Shown here: positions 34,838 to 42,938 of the stretch, piece after piece
Position numbering within the stretch: the stretch's first letter is position 1
Layout: each line of letters starts with the position of its first letter
Origin: Candidatus Palauibacter rhopaloidicola
GTDB taxonomy: Bacteria > Gemmatimonadota > Gemmatimonadetes > Palauibacterales > Palauibacteraceae
NCBI GenBank assembly: GCA_026914155.1
Contig: JAPPGH010000017.1
Coordinates: forward strand, 124,001 to 188,000
DNA length: 64,000 nt
Reading direction: 5' to 3'
Position numbers and translations under genes: made by a program
Notes under the pieces: generated by a model
Seen by the model: the letters and a program-made list of their open reading frames with translations, nothing else
Databases searched by the model: none
What the model was told of the DNA's origin: nothing

Positions 34838-35347
34838 CTACCCCTCCGCGGCCCGGTGGTCCGTCCCTCCCTCGGCGATCTGCTTGATGGCGGCCCGTTC
34901 GATCCTGCCGAGCAGTTCCACGAGGGTTTCGGCTTCGGCCGGGAGCAGGTTTCGATGGATGACCTGCTTGATCACCGCCTCGAGCCGGGGCGCGAAGTCG
35001 ACGAGCACTTCGCGTCCGCGCGGAGTGAGGGCCACCTGCGACGCCCGGCGATCGTTCGGGTCTGCGCTGCGCCGGACGAGACCCGCCGCTTCGGCCCGGT
35101 CGATCATTCGCGAGACGTGACTGGGACTCAGGAGCAACCGACGGCTCAGGTCGACGCCGCGAAGGCGGTTGCCGGGTGCCTGGTCCAACCGCACGAGCAG
35201 GTCGATCAGGGTCGGATCGTAACCGGTGGGGGCGACCGCGTTCCGGTCGATAAGCCGGCCGAGCGCGATCTGGGCCGACAGCATCGCCCCCGACGGGCGG
35301 AGCGTGTCCGGCGAGAGGATGCTCGGCTGCACGGGAAGGTCCTCCAT
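34838..35347 (-). CDS. MarR family transcriptional regulator
   Basis: This 169-residue winged-helix protein has LSRRLLLSPSHVSRMIDRAEAAGLVRRSADPNDRRASQVALTPRGREV (about residues 64-110), the MarR recognition helix and wing with the DxR wing tip. Helices on both sides form the dimer. It very likely controls itself and the divergent isochorismatase-family gene through dyads in the 100-base gap. I chose the ATG at 35347: the one at 35392 would place the operator and the -35 box inside the coding region. A candidate -10 box ends eight bases before this ATG, so the mRNA may be leaderless. The ligand is unknown. Confidence 0.87.
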   Translation of the reverse strand: MEDLPVQPSILSPDTLRPSGAMLSAQIALGRLIDRNAVAPTGYDPTLIDLLVRLDQAPGNRLRGVDLSRRLLLSPSHVSRMIDRAEAAGLVRRSADPNDRRASQVALTPRGREVLVDFAPRLEAVIKQVIHRNLLPAEAETLVELLGRIERAAIKQIAEGGTDHRAAEG

Positions 35348-35354
35348 GCCAACC

Positions 35355-35383
35355 ACGATAGTCCCCTTGACAACGATTGTCAA
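35355..35383 (-). promoter_or_regulatory. marR promoter
   Basis: On the minus strand TTGACA (35383-35378) is a consensus -35 box, followed by a 17-base spacer and TATCGT (35360-35355). The predicted transcript start falls at or next to the marR ATG at 35347, implying little or no leader. Confidence 0.55.
35367..35383. promoter_or_regulatory. MarR operator, perfect 7-3-7 inverted repeat
   Basis: TTGACAA-CGA-TTGTCAA is a perfect dyad. Each arm contains a TTGACA -35 box, one per strand, so one bound dimer would block both divergent promoters. Two more dyads lie downstream on the plus strand: CACGCAT-T-ATGCGTG (35386-35400) and AACAATTGTT (35408-35417). Confidence 0.65.
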
Positions 35384-35417
35384 CGCACGCATTATGCGTG
35401 TGTAGGCAACAATTGTT
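35367..35417 (+). promoter_or_regulatory. Isochorismatase-family gene promoter and second operator
   Basis: TTGACA (35367-35372), a 17-base spacer and CATTAT (35390-35395) form a sigma-70-like promoter with a predicted start near 35402. The palindrome AACAATTGTT (35408-35417) would sit just after the start, where a repressor could also act. Confidence 0.55.
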
Positions 35418-35447
35418 TACGCACACAAACTCTGCAAGGAGGCCAGA

Positions 35448-36062
35448 ATGCCCGTAGCAACCCGCGATCCGAGGACCGACCATCTGCTGTCACCGGAGAA
35501 CTCGGCCCTCGTGCTGATCGACTACCAGCCGAGCCTGGTCGCCGGGACCCATTCGATCGAACGTCCCGTGCTCGTGAACAACGTCGTCGCCATGGCGAAA
35601 GCGGCGAAGTTGTACGATCTCCCGACGGTCCTCTCGACCATCGGCGTGGCCGCCGGCTACCAGGAGGACACCATTCCCGAACTCCGGGAGCTCCTCGCCG
35701 GCGTCGAGACCATCGACCGGAGCACCGTGGACGCGTGGGACACGCCGGCGTTCCGCGAGGCGGTGGAGGCCACCGGCCGGCGCAAGATCATCATGGCCGC
35801 GCTCTGGACGGAAGTGTGCCTCGCGTACCCGGCGCTCGACATGCTGCGAGAGGGCTATGAGATCTATGCCCTGTCGGACGTCTCCGGCGGCACCACCCTC
35901 GACGCGCACGAGCGCGGAATGCAGCGGCTGATCCAGGCCGGGGCCGTGCCGGTCACCTGGGAGGCCGTCATGGCCGAGCTGGGACGTCTCGGTTCCTACG
36001 ACGTGGGCGGGTTCGTCGAGATCATGAACGAACACCTCCCCGGGAGCGTTCCATCCTCCTAA
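35448..36062 (+). CDS. Isochorismatase-family cysteine hydrolase, YcaC-like
   Basis: This 204-residue protein has the alpha/beta cysteine-hydrolase core: Asp25 in LVLIDYQPSL, the STVDAWDTPAFREAV segment and the nucleophile C124 in ALWTEVCLAYPAL, followed by YALSDVSGGTT. Overall it resembles YcaC rather than nicotinamidase, as no nicotinamidase metal-binding motif is seen. The IDR91STVDAW position, where many relatives carry the catalytic Lys, shows Arg here, though I am not certain of the alignment. AAGGAGG lies five bases before the ATG. It is divergent from marR and probably induced by the compound it degrades, possibly an amide or isochorismate-like molecule. Confidence 0.85.
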   Translation: MPVATRDPRTDHLLSPENSALVLIDYQPSLVAGTHSIERPVLVNNVVAMAKAAKLYDLPTVLSTIGVAAGYQEDTIPELRELLAGVETIDRSTVDAWDTPAFREAVEATGRRKIIMAALWTEVCLAYPALDMLREGYEIYALSDVSGGTTLDAHERGMQRLIQAGAVPVTWEAVMAELGRLGSYDVGGFVEIMNEHLPGSVPSS

Positions 36063-36247
36063 CCCGGCCGTCTCGCCCCTCGGGCCATTTCCCGGTTGGC
36101 TTCGATCACCAGGGCGATGGCTTCGCGGAGGTTGGACCGCGCTTCTTCGAGCGAAGCGCCCTGGGTGTTGGCGCCGGGAAACTCCTCGATGAAGGCGATG
36201 TAGCCTTCAGGAACTTTCCGGAACACCGCCGTGCATCGCAGGTCCAC
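36059..36247 (-). CDS. HicB-family antitoxin-like protein, orphan
   Basis: This 62-residue protein has a partial HicB fold: CTAVFRKVPEGYIAFIEEFPGANTQGASLEEARSNLREAIALVIEANRE, where FPGANTQGASLEEA is the family core. HicB proteins neutralise the HicA mRNA interferase; I see no hicA-like frame beside it, and no added DNA-binding domain. The GTG start has GGGAGG six bases upstream; the frame is open to 36424 but that part overlaps the DUF2723 gene start. Its stop overlaps that of the convergent isochorismatase-family gene. It may be a leftover or a stand-alone regulator. Confidence 0.75.
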   Translation of the reverse strand: MDLRCTAVFRKVPEGYIAFIEEFPGANTQGASLEEARSNLREAIALVIEANREMARGARRPG

Positions 36248-36413
36248 AACTGACCTCCCGGCGATCTGGGTCGCCGACTGGGTGGTAGGGCGGGCGGAGC
36301 GCCGCGGCCCTGGCTCAGTCATGAGAATAGGTGTTACGGGTGCGGCGGCAAAGCTGGGGAGGCGGTATCTTCCCGCGCGAACTTCCTGAGCAGAGGAGCG
36401 TAGCAGGGGCGTG

Positions 36414-38741
36414 ATGAACGGCATCGAGCGCGAGAAGGTCGGTCCGCTGACGTTGCGTCTGTGGGGGCTGTTGACGGCCCTCGCCGTGTGGTCGCTCTAC
36501 CTGCTGACGATCGCGCCGACGACCGGGTTCTGGGACACGTCGGAGTACGTGACGACGGCGCACATCCTCGGGTTGCCGCACCCGCCGGGGAATCCGGGGT
36601 TCGTGCTCGTGGGGCGCGTGTGGACCGTGCTCCTCGAGTTCACGGGACTCCCGGTCGCGCTTCGCATCAACATCCTCAGCGCCACGCTCTCGGCCGGGGC
36701 GAGCTTCTTCTCCTTCCTCGCCGTGGCGCGCATGGTCGCGCACTTCCGCGAGAACCGGCACGAGATCCTCGTCGCTTCGATGGTCGCGGTGTGGATCGGG
36801 GCCACGGCCTTCACCGTGTGGACCCAGTCGAATCTGAACGAGAAGGTCTACACGCTGTCGCTCTTCGTCGTCTCGCTCGTGAGCTACCTGACGATGCTCT
36901 GGGTGGACGAGGCCGACTCGGCGCGCGGGAACCGGCTGCTCGTGCTCATCGCGCTCCTGCTCGGGCTGGGCTGGTCGAACCACACCATGTCGCTGCTGCC
37001 CGGCCCGGCGCTGGCGCTCTTCGTCCTCCTGCACCGCTGGCGCGCGGCGCTCAACCCCCGCGTCCTCGGGCTCGCCGTGGCGCTGTTCGCGGTCGGCTAC
37101 TCCGTGCAGCTCCTCTTCGTCCCCATCCGGTCCGCACAGAACCCGATCATCGACGAGGCGGACCCGGAGTGTCCCTCGCTCGTCTCGGCGGTTACCCCGA
37201 AGGTGATCGACGACCGCTTCGGGAACACCAAGTTCTCCGTCGCGTGCGAGCCGCTCGCCCTGTCGCTGATCCGCGACCAGTACGGCCCGGGGCCGATCAC
37301 GCAGCGCCAGGCCCCGCTCTCCGCCCAGTACGCGAACTACTGGCAGTACTTCGACTGGCAGTGGGCGCGCTCGCTACCGCCGGCCGGCCGGGTCGCCGCG
37401 AGCATGCTCTTCCTCTTCCTCGCCCTCGTCGGTCTCTGGACCCACTTCAAGAGCGACCGGAAGACCTTCGTCTACGCGGGCACCCTCTTCTTCACCGTCA
37501 CGCTCCTGCTCGTCTTCTATCTCAACTTCAAGTACGGCTACTCGCTGTACTTGGAGGAGGTGCCGAACATCCTCCTGCACGAGGTCCGGGAGCGCGACTA
37601 CTTCTACATCATCGGCTTCCAGTTATGGGGGATCTACGCCGGGCTGGGGCTCGTCGCGCTGTGGGGCAACTGGACGGCCCAGGCCCCGCAGAGGAGCGCG
37701 GTGCCCCCGGACCGGACGCGCCTGCCGCGGGAGCGCCCGAGCGGGTTCGGCGCGCGGCACCGGAAGGCGGCGCCCATCCTCGCCGTCGCGTTCGTGCCCT
37801 TCTTCTTCAACTTCGCGCGCGCGGACCGGTCGGAGGACACGGCGGCCCGCGACTGGGCGTACAACATCCTGCAGTCGGTCGAGCCGTACGCCGTGCTGTT
37901 CACGAACGGGGACAACGACACCTTCCCGCTCTGGTACCTGCAGGAGGTGGAGGGGATTCGGCGCGACGTGACCGTCATCGTCCACTCCTACCTCGGCACG
38001 AACTGGTATCCGAAGCAGTTGCGGTCGCTGACGACGCCCTGCGAGGCGGGGGTGTCGGCGGCGGATTCCCCGACGACCATCGTGTGCCAGCGTCCCTTCG
38101 ACGCGGCGAACGCGGCGACCCCGTACGCGGCCGCGGCCGCGCCGGCTCCGACGCGCTCGATCATCGCCCTCAGCGACGCGCAGATCGACGGCCTCGCGCC
38201 GGGCATCGCGGTCGCCCGGGACACGGCGTTCAGCGTCTCGAGCGCGGTGACGGCGGCCGTGCGCGGCGGCGACTCGATCCTGTACCCCGACATCCTCGTG
38301 TTCCACATCATGCAGCAGTCGCTCGGGGACCGGCCGGTCTACTTCGCGGCCACCGCCCCGCCGGTGTACGGGAAGTGGGGGCTGCAGCCGCACCTCGTCC
38401 GCCACGGGCTCGCCTTCAAGCTCGTGAATGAGCCGCTGGCGGAGACGGGCGACCTCGTGAACCTGCGCGAGTACATGCCGAACACGATCTCGCCGACGTG
38501 GAACGACCGTGCCCGCACGGCGGAACTCCTGTGGGAGGTGTTCGAGGTCGAGGACGTGCTGGAGTGGGAGGAGTGGCCCGAGCCGTCCACGCAGTCGAGC
38601 ATCCCCGCCCAGTACTACCTGGCGTACTACCTGCAGGGGATGACGGCGGAGCACCTCGGCGACCAGGAAGCCGCCGACGAGGCGTACGACCGCGCCGACC
38701 AGTTCGGGCGGCTCGCCGGCCTCGGCGTGCCCGGGAACTGA
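36414..38741 (+). CDS. DUF2723 multi-pass membrane protein, copy 1
   Basis: This 775-residue inner-membrane protein has the DUF2723 N-terminus (LLTIAPTTGFWDTSEYVTTAHILGLPHPPGNP, about residues 25-58), around ten helices in the first half and a soluble C-terminal half with YAVLFTNGDNDTFPLWYLQEVEGIRRDVTVI. The Asp/Glu after the first helix resembles GT-C glycosyltransferases, so transfer of a lipid-linked sugar to protein is the likely reaction, unproven for this family. A basic Pro-rich insert of about 30 residues (near 425-455) is absent from the downstream paralogue. The ATG at 36414 with AGGGG upstream is preferred to the GTG at 36411. Confidence 0.8.
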   Translation: MNGIEREKVGPLTLRLWGLLTALAVWSLYLLTIAPTTGFWDTSEYVTTAHILGLPHPPGNPGFVLVGRVWTVLLEFTGLPVALRINILSATLSAGASFFSFLAVARMVAHFRENRHEILVASMVAVWIGATAFTVWTQSNLNEKVYTLSLFVVSLVSYLTMLWVDEADSARGNRLLVLIALLLGLGWSNHTMSLLPGPALALFVLLHRWRAALNPRVLGLAVALFAVGYSVQLLFVPIRSAQNPIIDEADPECPSLVSAVTPKVIDDRFGNTKFSVACEPLALSLIRDQYGPGPITQRQAPLSAQYANYWQYFDWQWARSLPPAGRVAASMLFLFLALVGLWTHFKSDRKTFVYAGTLFFTVTLLLVFYLNFKYGYSLYLEEVPNILLHEVRERDYFYIIGFQLWGIYAGLGLVALWGNWTAQAPQRSAVPPDRTRLPRERPSGFGARHRKAAPILAVAFVPFFFNFARADRSEDTAARDWAYNILQSVEPYAVLFTNGDNDTFPLWYLQEVEGIRRDVTVIVHSYLGTNWYPKQLRSLTTPCEAGVSAADSPTTIVCQRPFDAANAATPYAAAAAPAPTRSIIALSDAQIDGLAPGIAVARDTAFSVSSAVTAAVRGGDSILYPDILVFHIMQQSLGDRPVYFAATAPPVYGKWGLQPHLVRHGLAFKLVNEPLAETGDLVNLREYMPNTISPTWNDRARTAELLWEVFEVEDVLEWEEWPEPSTQSSIPAQYYLAYYLQGMTAEHLGDQEAADEAYDRADQFGRLAGLGVPGN

Positions 38742-38751
38742 GGGCGGCCCG

Positions 38752-40977
38752 GTGAGCGGGATCGAACAGGAGAAGGTCGGCCCGCTGACGCTGCGGGTGT
38801 GGGCGCTGCTGACGGCCCTCGCCGTCTGGGCGCTCTACCTCCTGACCCTCGCGCCGACCACCGGCTTCTGGGACGCGTCGGAGTACGTGACCACGGCGCA
38901 CATCCTCGGACTCCCCCATCCGCCGGGGAACCCGCTCTTCGTCGTCGTCGGCCGCGCGTGGGACGTGCTGACGGCCTTCACCGGCCTCCCGGTCGCGCTC
39001 AGGATCAACGCGCTCGGCGCCACGCTCTCCGCCGGGGCGAGCTTCTTCTGGTTCCTGGCCGTCGTACGCATCGTCGGGCGCTTCCGCGAGGACCGCCGCG
39101 AGGTGCTCGTCGCCGCCATCGCCGCCGTGTGGATCGGCGCCACCGCCTTTACCGTGTGGACCCAGTCGAACCTCAACGAGAAGGTCTACCCCCTCTCGAT
39201 GTTCGTCGTGGCCCTCGTGAGCTACCTCGCCATGGTCTGGATGGAGCAGGCGGACACGGCGCGCGGGAACCGCCTCCTCCTGCTGATCGCGCTCGTCCTC
39301 GGCCTGGGGTGGGCGAACCACACCATGTCGATGCTCCCGGGACTGGCGCTGGCCGCGTTCGCGCTCGTGCACCGCTGGCGGGCGGTGCTGAACCCGCGCG
39401 TCCTCGGGCTCGGCGCGGTGCTGCTCGCCGTGGGCTACTCCATGCAGTTCCTCTTCGTCCCCATCCGCTCGGCGCAGAACCCGATCATCGACGAGGCGGA
39501 TCCCGAGTGTCCCTCGCTCGTCTCCGCCGTCACCCCGCGACGCATCGACGACCGCCACGGGCAGAGCAAGCTCGCCGTGGCGTGCGAGGCGCTCGCCCTG
39601 TCGCTGATCCGCGACCAGTACGCCCCGACCCCGATCACCCAGCGCCAGGCCCCGCTCTCGGCCCAGTACGCCAACTACTGGCAGTACTTCGACTGGCAGT
39701 GGGCGCGCTCGCTGCCCCCGGGCGGCCGGCTCGCCGCGAGCATCCTCTTCCTCTTCCTCGCCCTGGTCGGCCTCTGGACCCACCTGCGGAAGGACCGGAA
39801 GACCTTCGTCTACGGGGGCACCCTCCTCTTCACCGTCACGCTGCTGCTCGTCTACTACCTCAACTTCCGCTACGGCTACTCGCTGTACTGGGATGAGGCC
39901 CCGAATATCGCCGCCCACGAGGTCCGCGAGCGGGACTACTTCTTCATCATCGGCTTCCAGTTGTGGGGGATCTACGCCGGGCTGGGGCTCGCCGCCCTGT
40001 GGAGGCGCCGGAAGGCGGCGCCGCTCCTCGCGCTCGGCCTCATCCCCTTCTTCTTCAACTTCGGCCAGGCCGACCGCACGGGGGACCGCGCCGCCCGCAA
40101 CCTGGCGTACAACATGCTGCAGTCCGTCGAACCGTACGCCGTGCTGTTCACCTACGGCGACAACGACACCTTCCCGCTCTGGTATCTGCAGGAGGTGGAG
40201 GGGATCCGGCGCGACGTGACCGTCATCGTCCAGTCGTACCTGGGGACGGACTGGTACCACAAGCAGTTGCGGCGGCTGACCGAGCCGTGCGAGCCGGGCG
40301 AGTCGCCGGAGGACTCCCCGACGACGGTCGTGTGCCAGCGGCCGTTCGACCCGGAGACGGCGGCGGACCTGTACGCGGAACTGGACGTGACGCCGCCCGC
40401 GCGCTCGGCCATCCCCCCGCCGGGCCCGGAGATCGACGACCTGTCGCGATCGCTGTCCGTGCCCGAGGACTCGACCTATTGGCTCTCAGGCCGGATCACG
40501 GGCCCGCTGCGCGCAGGCGACGTTTTTTCCCCGGGCGAACTCCGCGTGCTACAGATCGCGCGGCAGACGCTGGGGGACCGGCCGGTCTACTTCGCGGCGA
40601 CCGCCTCGCCGGTGTACGGCAAGTGGCAGCTTCAGCCGCACCTCGTCCGGCAGGGGCTCGCCTTCAAGCTCGTGGACGGGCCGCTCGAGGAATCCGGGGC
40701 GCTCGTCGACCTGAGCGAGTACGTGGGCGCCTCGGGGCTCCCGGTGTGGAACGACCGGGTCCGCACCGGGGAACTGCTGGAAGAGGTGTTCCTCGTGGAC
40801 GACATCCTGGCCTGGGACGAGTGGCCGGAGCCCTCCACGAGGTCGGGCATCCCCAGCGTGTACTACAGAGCGCACGCCTTCCAGGGGATTTCCGAGGAGT
40901 TGCGCGGCGATCCGGACGCCGCGGAATGGGCCTACCGGCGCGCGAACCACTTCGAGCGGCTCGCCGACTCCGACTGA
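38752..40977 (+). CDS. DUF2723 multi-pass membrane protein, copy 2
   Basis: This 741-residue paralogue of the preceding gene begins 10 bases after its stop, at a GTG (VSGIEQEKVGPLTLRVW). Near-identical blocks include TTGFWDASEYVTTAHILGLPHPPGNP, WTQSNLNEKVYPLSMF, RSAQNPIIDEADPECPSLVSAVTP, and the C-terminal FTYGDNDTFPLWYLQEVEGIRRDVTVI. The pair clearly comes from tandem duplication and both copies keep every conserved block, so both are probably active, perhaps on different substrates or as a heterodimer. Sequence similarity extends to the DNA level. Confidence 0.8.
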   Translation: MSGIEQEKVGPLTLRVWALLTALAVWALYLLTLAPTTGFWDASEYVTTAHILGLPHPPGNPLFVVVGRAWDVLTAFTGLPVALRINALGATLSAGASFFWFLAVVRIVGRFREDRREVLVAAIAAVWIGATAFTVWTQSNLNEKVYPLSMFVVALVSYLAMVWMEQADTARGNRLLLLIALVLGLGWANHTMSMLPGLALAAFALVHRWRAVLNPRVLGLGAVLLAVGYSMQFLFVPIRSAQNPIIDEADPECPSLVSAVTPRRIDDRHGQSKLAVACEALALSLIRDQYAPTPITQRQAPLSAQYANYWQYFDWQWARSLPPGGRLAASILFLFLALVGLWTHLRKDRKTFVYGGTLLFTVTLLLVYYLNFRYGYSLYWDEAPNIAAHEVRERDYFFIIGFQLWGIYAGLGLAALWRRRKAAPLLALGLIPFFFNFGQADRTGDRAARNLAYNMLQSVEPYAVLFTYGDNDTFPLWYLQEVEGIRRDVTVIVQSYLGTDWYHKQLRRLTEPCEPGESPEDSPTTVVCQRPFDPETAADLYAELDVTPPARSAIPPPGPEIDDLSRSLSVPEDSTYWLSGRITGPLRAGDVFSPGELRVLQIARQTLGDRPVYFAATASPVYGKWQLQPHLVRQGLAFKLVDGPLEESGALVDLSEYVGASGLPVWNDRVRTGELLEEVFLVDDILAWDEWPEPSTRSGIPSVYYRAHAFQGISEELRGDPDAAEWAYRRANHFERLADSD

Positions 40978-40983
40978 CCGCCG

Positions 40984-41460
40984 CTACATGGGGCGGATGG
41001 CGCCCAGGACGGTGACGATCAGGATGAGGGCGCCGTTGATCGAGGCCACGATCGCGTTCGTCTTCCGGAACTTCACGAACGACGCGCTTGCCTCTCCCGC
41101 GTTGGCCGAGGCCTCGGCGGCGCGCGCGAGCCGTCCCGAGTTGGGGATCTGGACCGCGACCGCGAGCGCGAAGGCGCTGAGCCCCAGCACCTGCATCAGA
41201 AACTGCCAGTGCGGCGTGAGCTGGAAGACGCCGTAGCCGCCCAGCCCGGCGAGACCGAAGCCGGAGATCGTGGTCAGCAGCATGCCGAGGAGCCCGGGGC
41301 CCCTGAGCAGCCGGTGGCCGGCGCGATAGATGAACGCGATCACGTTCCGGTCGCCCGTCTTGTTGGCCCGGACGCCGAGGATCGCGAGCGAGAAGGTGAC
41401 GCCGAACCAGAGCGCCAGGCCGATCAGATGCAGAAAGAGCATCACTCCACGCATGTCCAT
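40984..41460 (-). CDS. DUF2269-like four-helix membrane protein
   Basis: This 158-residue integral membrane protein has four predicted helices: LFLHLIGLALWFGVTFSLAILG, RGPGLLGMLLTTISGFGLAGLGGYG, FLMQVLGLSAFALAVAVQI and ASINGALILIVTVLGAI. A His in helix 1 (FLHLIG) and RAGHRL before helix 2 recall small haem-type or DUF2269 membrane proteins; I assign the latter weakly. It faces the FAD oxidase gene divergently across 80 bases and is convergent with the DUF2723 pair. No enzyme motif is visible. Confidence 0.6.
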   Translation of the reverse strand: MDMRGVMLFLHLIGLALWFGVTFSLAILGVRANKTGDRNVIAFIYRAGHRLLRGPGLLGMLLTTISGFGLAGLGGYGVFQLTPHWQFLMQVLGLSAFALAVAVQIPNSGRLARAAEASANAGEASASFVKFRKTNAIVASINGALILIVTVLGAIRPM

Positions 41461-41540
41461 GCGCGCAAAGTCCGGGCGTGGTACACGCCGGTCAAGAGAC
41501 CGCGATTGACGCGGGGCGGGGCCCGGCGGCAACGTCCGGC

Positions 41541-42938
41541 ATGAGCACGATCGCGCAGACGCAACGGACCCCGCTCCCGCGAGCGCTCGAGAACGAACTC
41601 GAACGGGCGTTCGGCGACCGCTTCACGACGGCCGAGGCGATGCGCCAGCAGCACGGCGAGGGCGAGTCGTTCCACGCCAACGAGCCCCCCGACGCCGTCG
41701 TCTTCCCCGAGTCGACCGCCGAGGTATCCGCCGCCGTGAGCGCCTGCCACCGGCTCGGCGTCCCCATGATCGGTTTCGGGGCCGGCACGTCGCTCGAGGG
41801 GCACGTCGCCGCGAGACAGGGCGGGGTGACGATCGCGACGAGCGGCCTCGCGCGCCTCATCGAACTCAACCCCGAGGACATGGACTGCCGCGTCGAGGCG
41901 GGGATGACGCGCAAGGCGCTCGAGCAGCACCTGAAGGGGACGGGCCTCTTCTTCCCCATCGACCCCGGCGCCGACGCTAGCCTGGGCGGGATGGCTGCCA
42001 CCGGCGCCTCGGGGACGACCACGGTCCGCTACGGCACGATGCGCGAGAACGTGCTCGGCCTCACCGTCGTGCTCCCGGACGGCACGGTGATCCGCACCGG
42101 CGGGCGCGCCCGCAAATCCTCCGCCGGCTACGACCTCACGCGGCTCTTCCTCGGCTCCGAGGGCACGATCGGCATCATCACGGAGGTCCTGCTGCGGCTG
42201 CACGGGATCCCGGAGGCGATCGCCTCGGCGGTGTGCTCCTTCCCGACGCTGTCCGACGCGGTGGATGCGGTCATCTACACGATCCAGAGCGGGGTTCCGG
42301 TCGCGCGCGTCGAACTCCTCGACGACGTGCAGATGGACGCGGTGAACCGGTATTCCGACTTCGATTACCCGGTGCGTCCCACGCTCTTCTTCGAGTTCCA
42401 CGGGACCGCCGCCGGCGTCGAGGAGCAGTCGACCGAAGTGGGGCTCATCGCGAAGGAACTCGGCGGGACGGATTTCGAGTGGGCCACGCGGGCCGAGAAC
42501 CGCTCCCGTCTGTGGGCGGCGCGGCACGAGGCCTACTACGCGTCGCTCGCCCTCCGTCCGGGAGCCCGGGGGTGGGCGACGGACGTCTGCGTCCCGATCT
42601 CGTCGCTCGCCGACTGTCTCCTCAAGACCCGCGAAGACATCGACGCGGAGGGCCTGCTGGCGCCGATCGTCGCGCACGCGGGGGACGGCAACTTCCACGT
42701 CCTCTTCATCATCGATCCGGAGGATGAGGAGGAGATGGCGCGCGCGAAGCGGGTGAACGCGCGCATGATCGAGCAGGCGATCTCGGTCGGGGGTACCTGC
42801 ACCGGCGAGCACGGGGTCGGCTACGGCAAGGTCCCCTACATGCGGGCGCAGCACGGAGAGGCGGTCGACGCCATGCGTTCGATCAAGGAGGCGCTCGACC
42901 CGAAGGGCCTCATGAACCCCGGAAAGGTGGTCGCATGA
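41541..42938 (+). CDS. FAD-binding D-lactate dehydrogenase/glycolate oxidase-type protein
   Basis: This 465-residue flavoprotein has a PCMH-type FAD domain (VVFPESTAEVSAAVSACHRLGVPMIGFGAGTSLEGH, about residues 50-85; FPIDPGADASLGGMAATGASGTTTVRYG, 135-165; GYDLTRLFLGSEGTIGIITEVLLRLHG) and the FAD-linked oxidase C-terminal domain with HAGDGNFHVLFIID and TCTGEHGVGYGK. This is the GlcD/mitochondrial LDHD family, oxidising D-2-hydroxy acids and passing electrons to quinone or cytochrome. No GlcE/F subunits adjoin, so a single-subunit D-lactate dehydrogenase is likelier. The ATG at 41541 is chosen over one at 41478 that lacks conserved residues. Confidence 0.88.
   Translation: MSTIAQTQRTPLPRALENELERAFGDRFTTAEAMRQQHGEGESFHANEPPDAVVFPESTAEVSAAVSACHRLGVPMIGFGAGTSLEGHVAARQGGVTIATSGLARLIELNPEDMDCRVEAGMTRKALEQHLKGTGLFFPIDPGADASLGGMAATGASGTTTVRYGTMRENVLGLTVVLPDGTVIRTGGRARKSSAGYDLTRLFLGSEGTIGIITEVLLRLHGIPEAIASAVCSFPTLSDAVDAVIYTIQSGVPVARVELLDDVQMDAVNRYSDFDYPVRPTLFFEFHGTAAGVEEQSTEVGLIAKELGGTDFEWATRAENRSRLWAARHEAYYASLALRPGARGWATDVCVPISSLADCLLKTREDIDAEGLLAPIVAHAGDGNFHVLFIIDPEDEEEMARAKRVNARMIEQAISVGGTCTGEHGVGYGKVPYMRAQHGEAVDAMRSIKEALDPKGLMNPGKVVA

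Noticed and set aside
34838..35392. marR start at 35392
   Set aside because: It would put the operator, -35 and -10 of its own promoter inside the gene.
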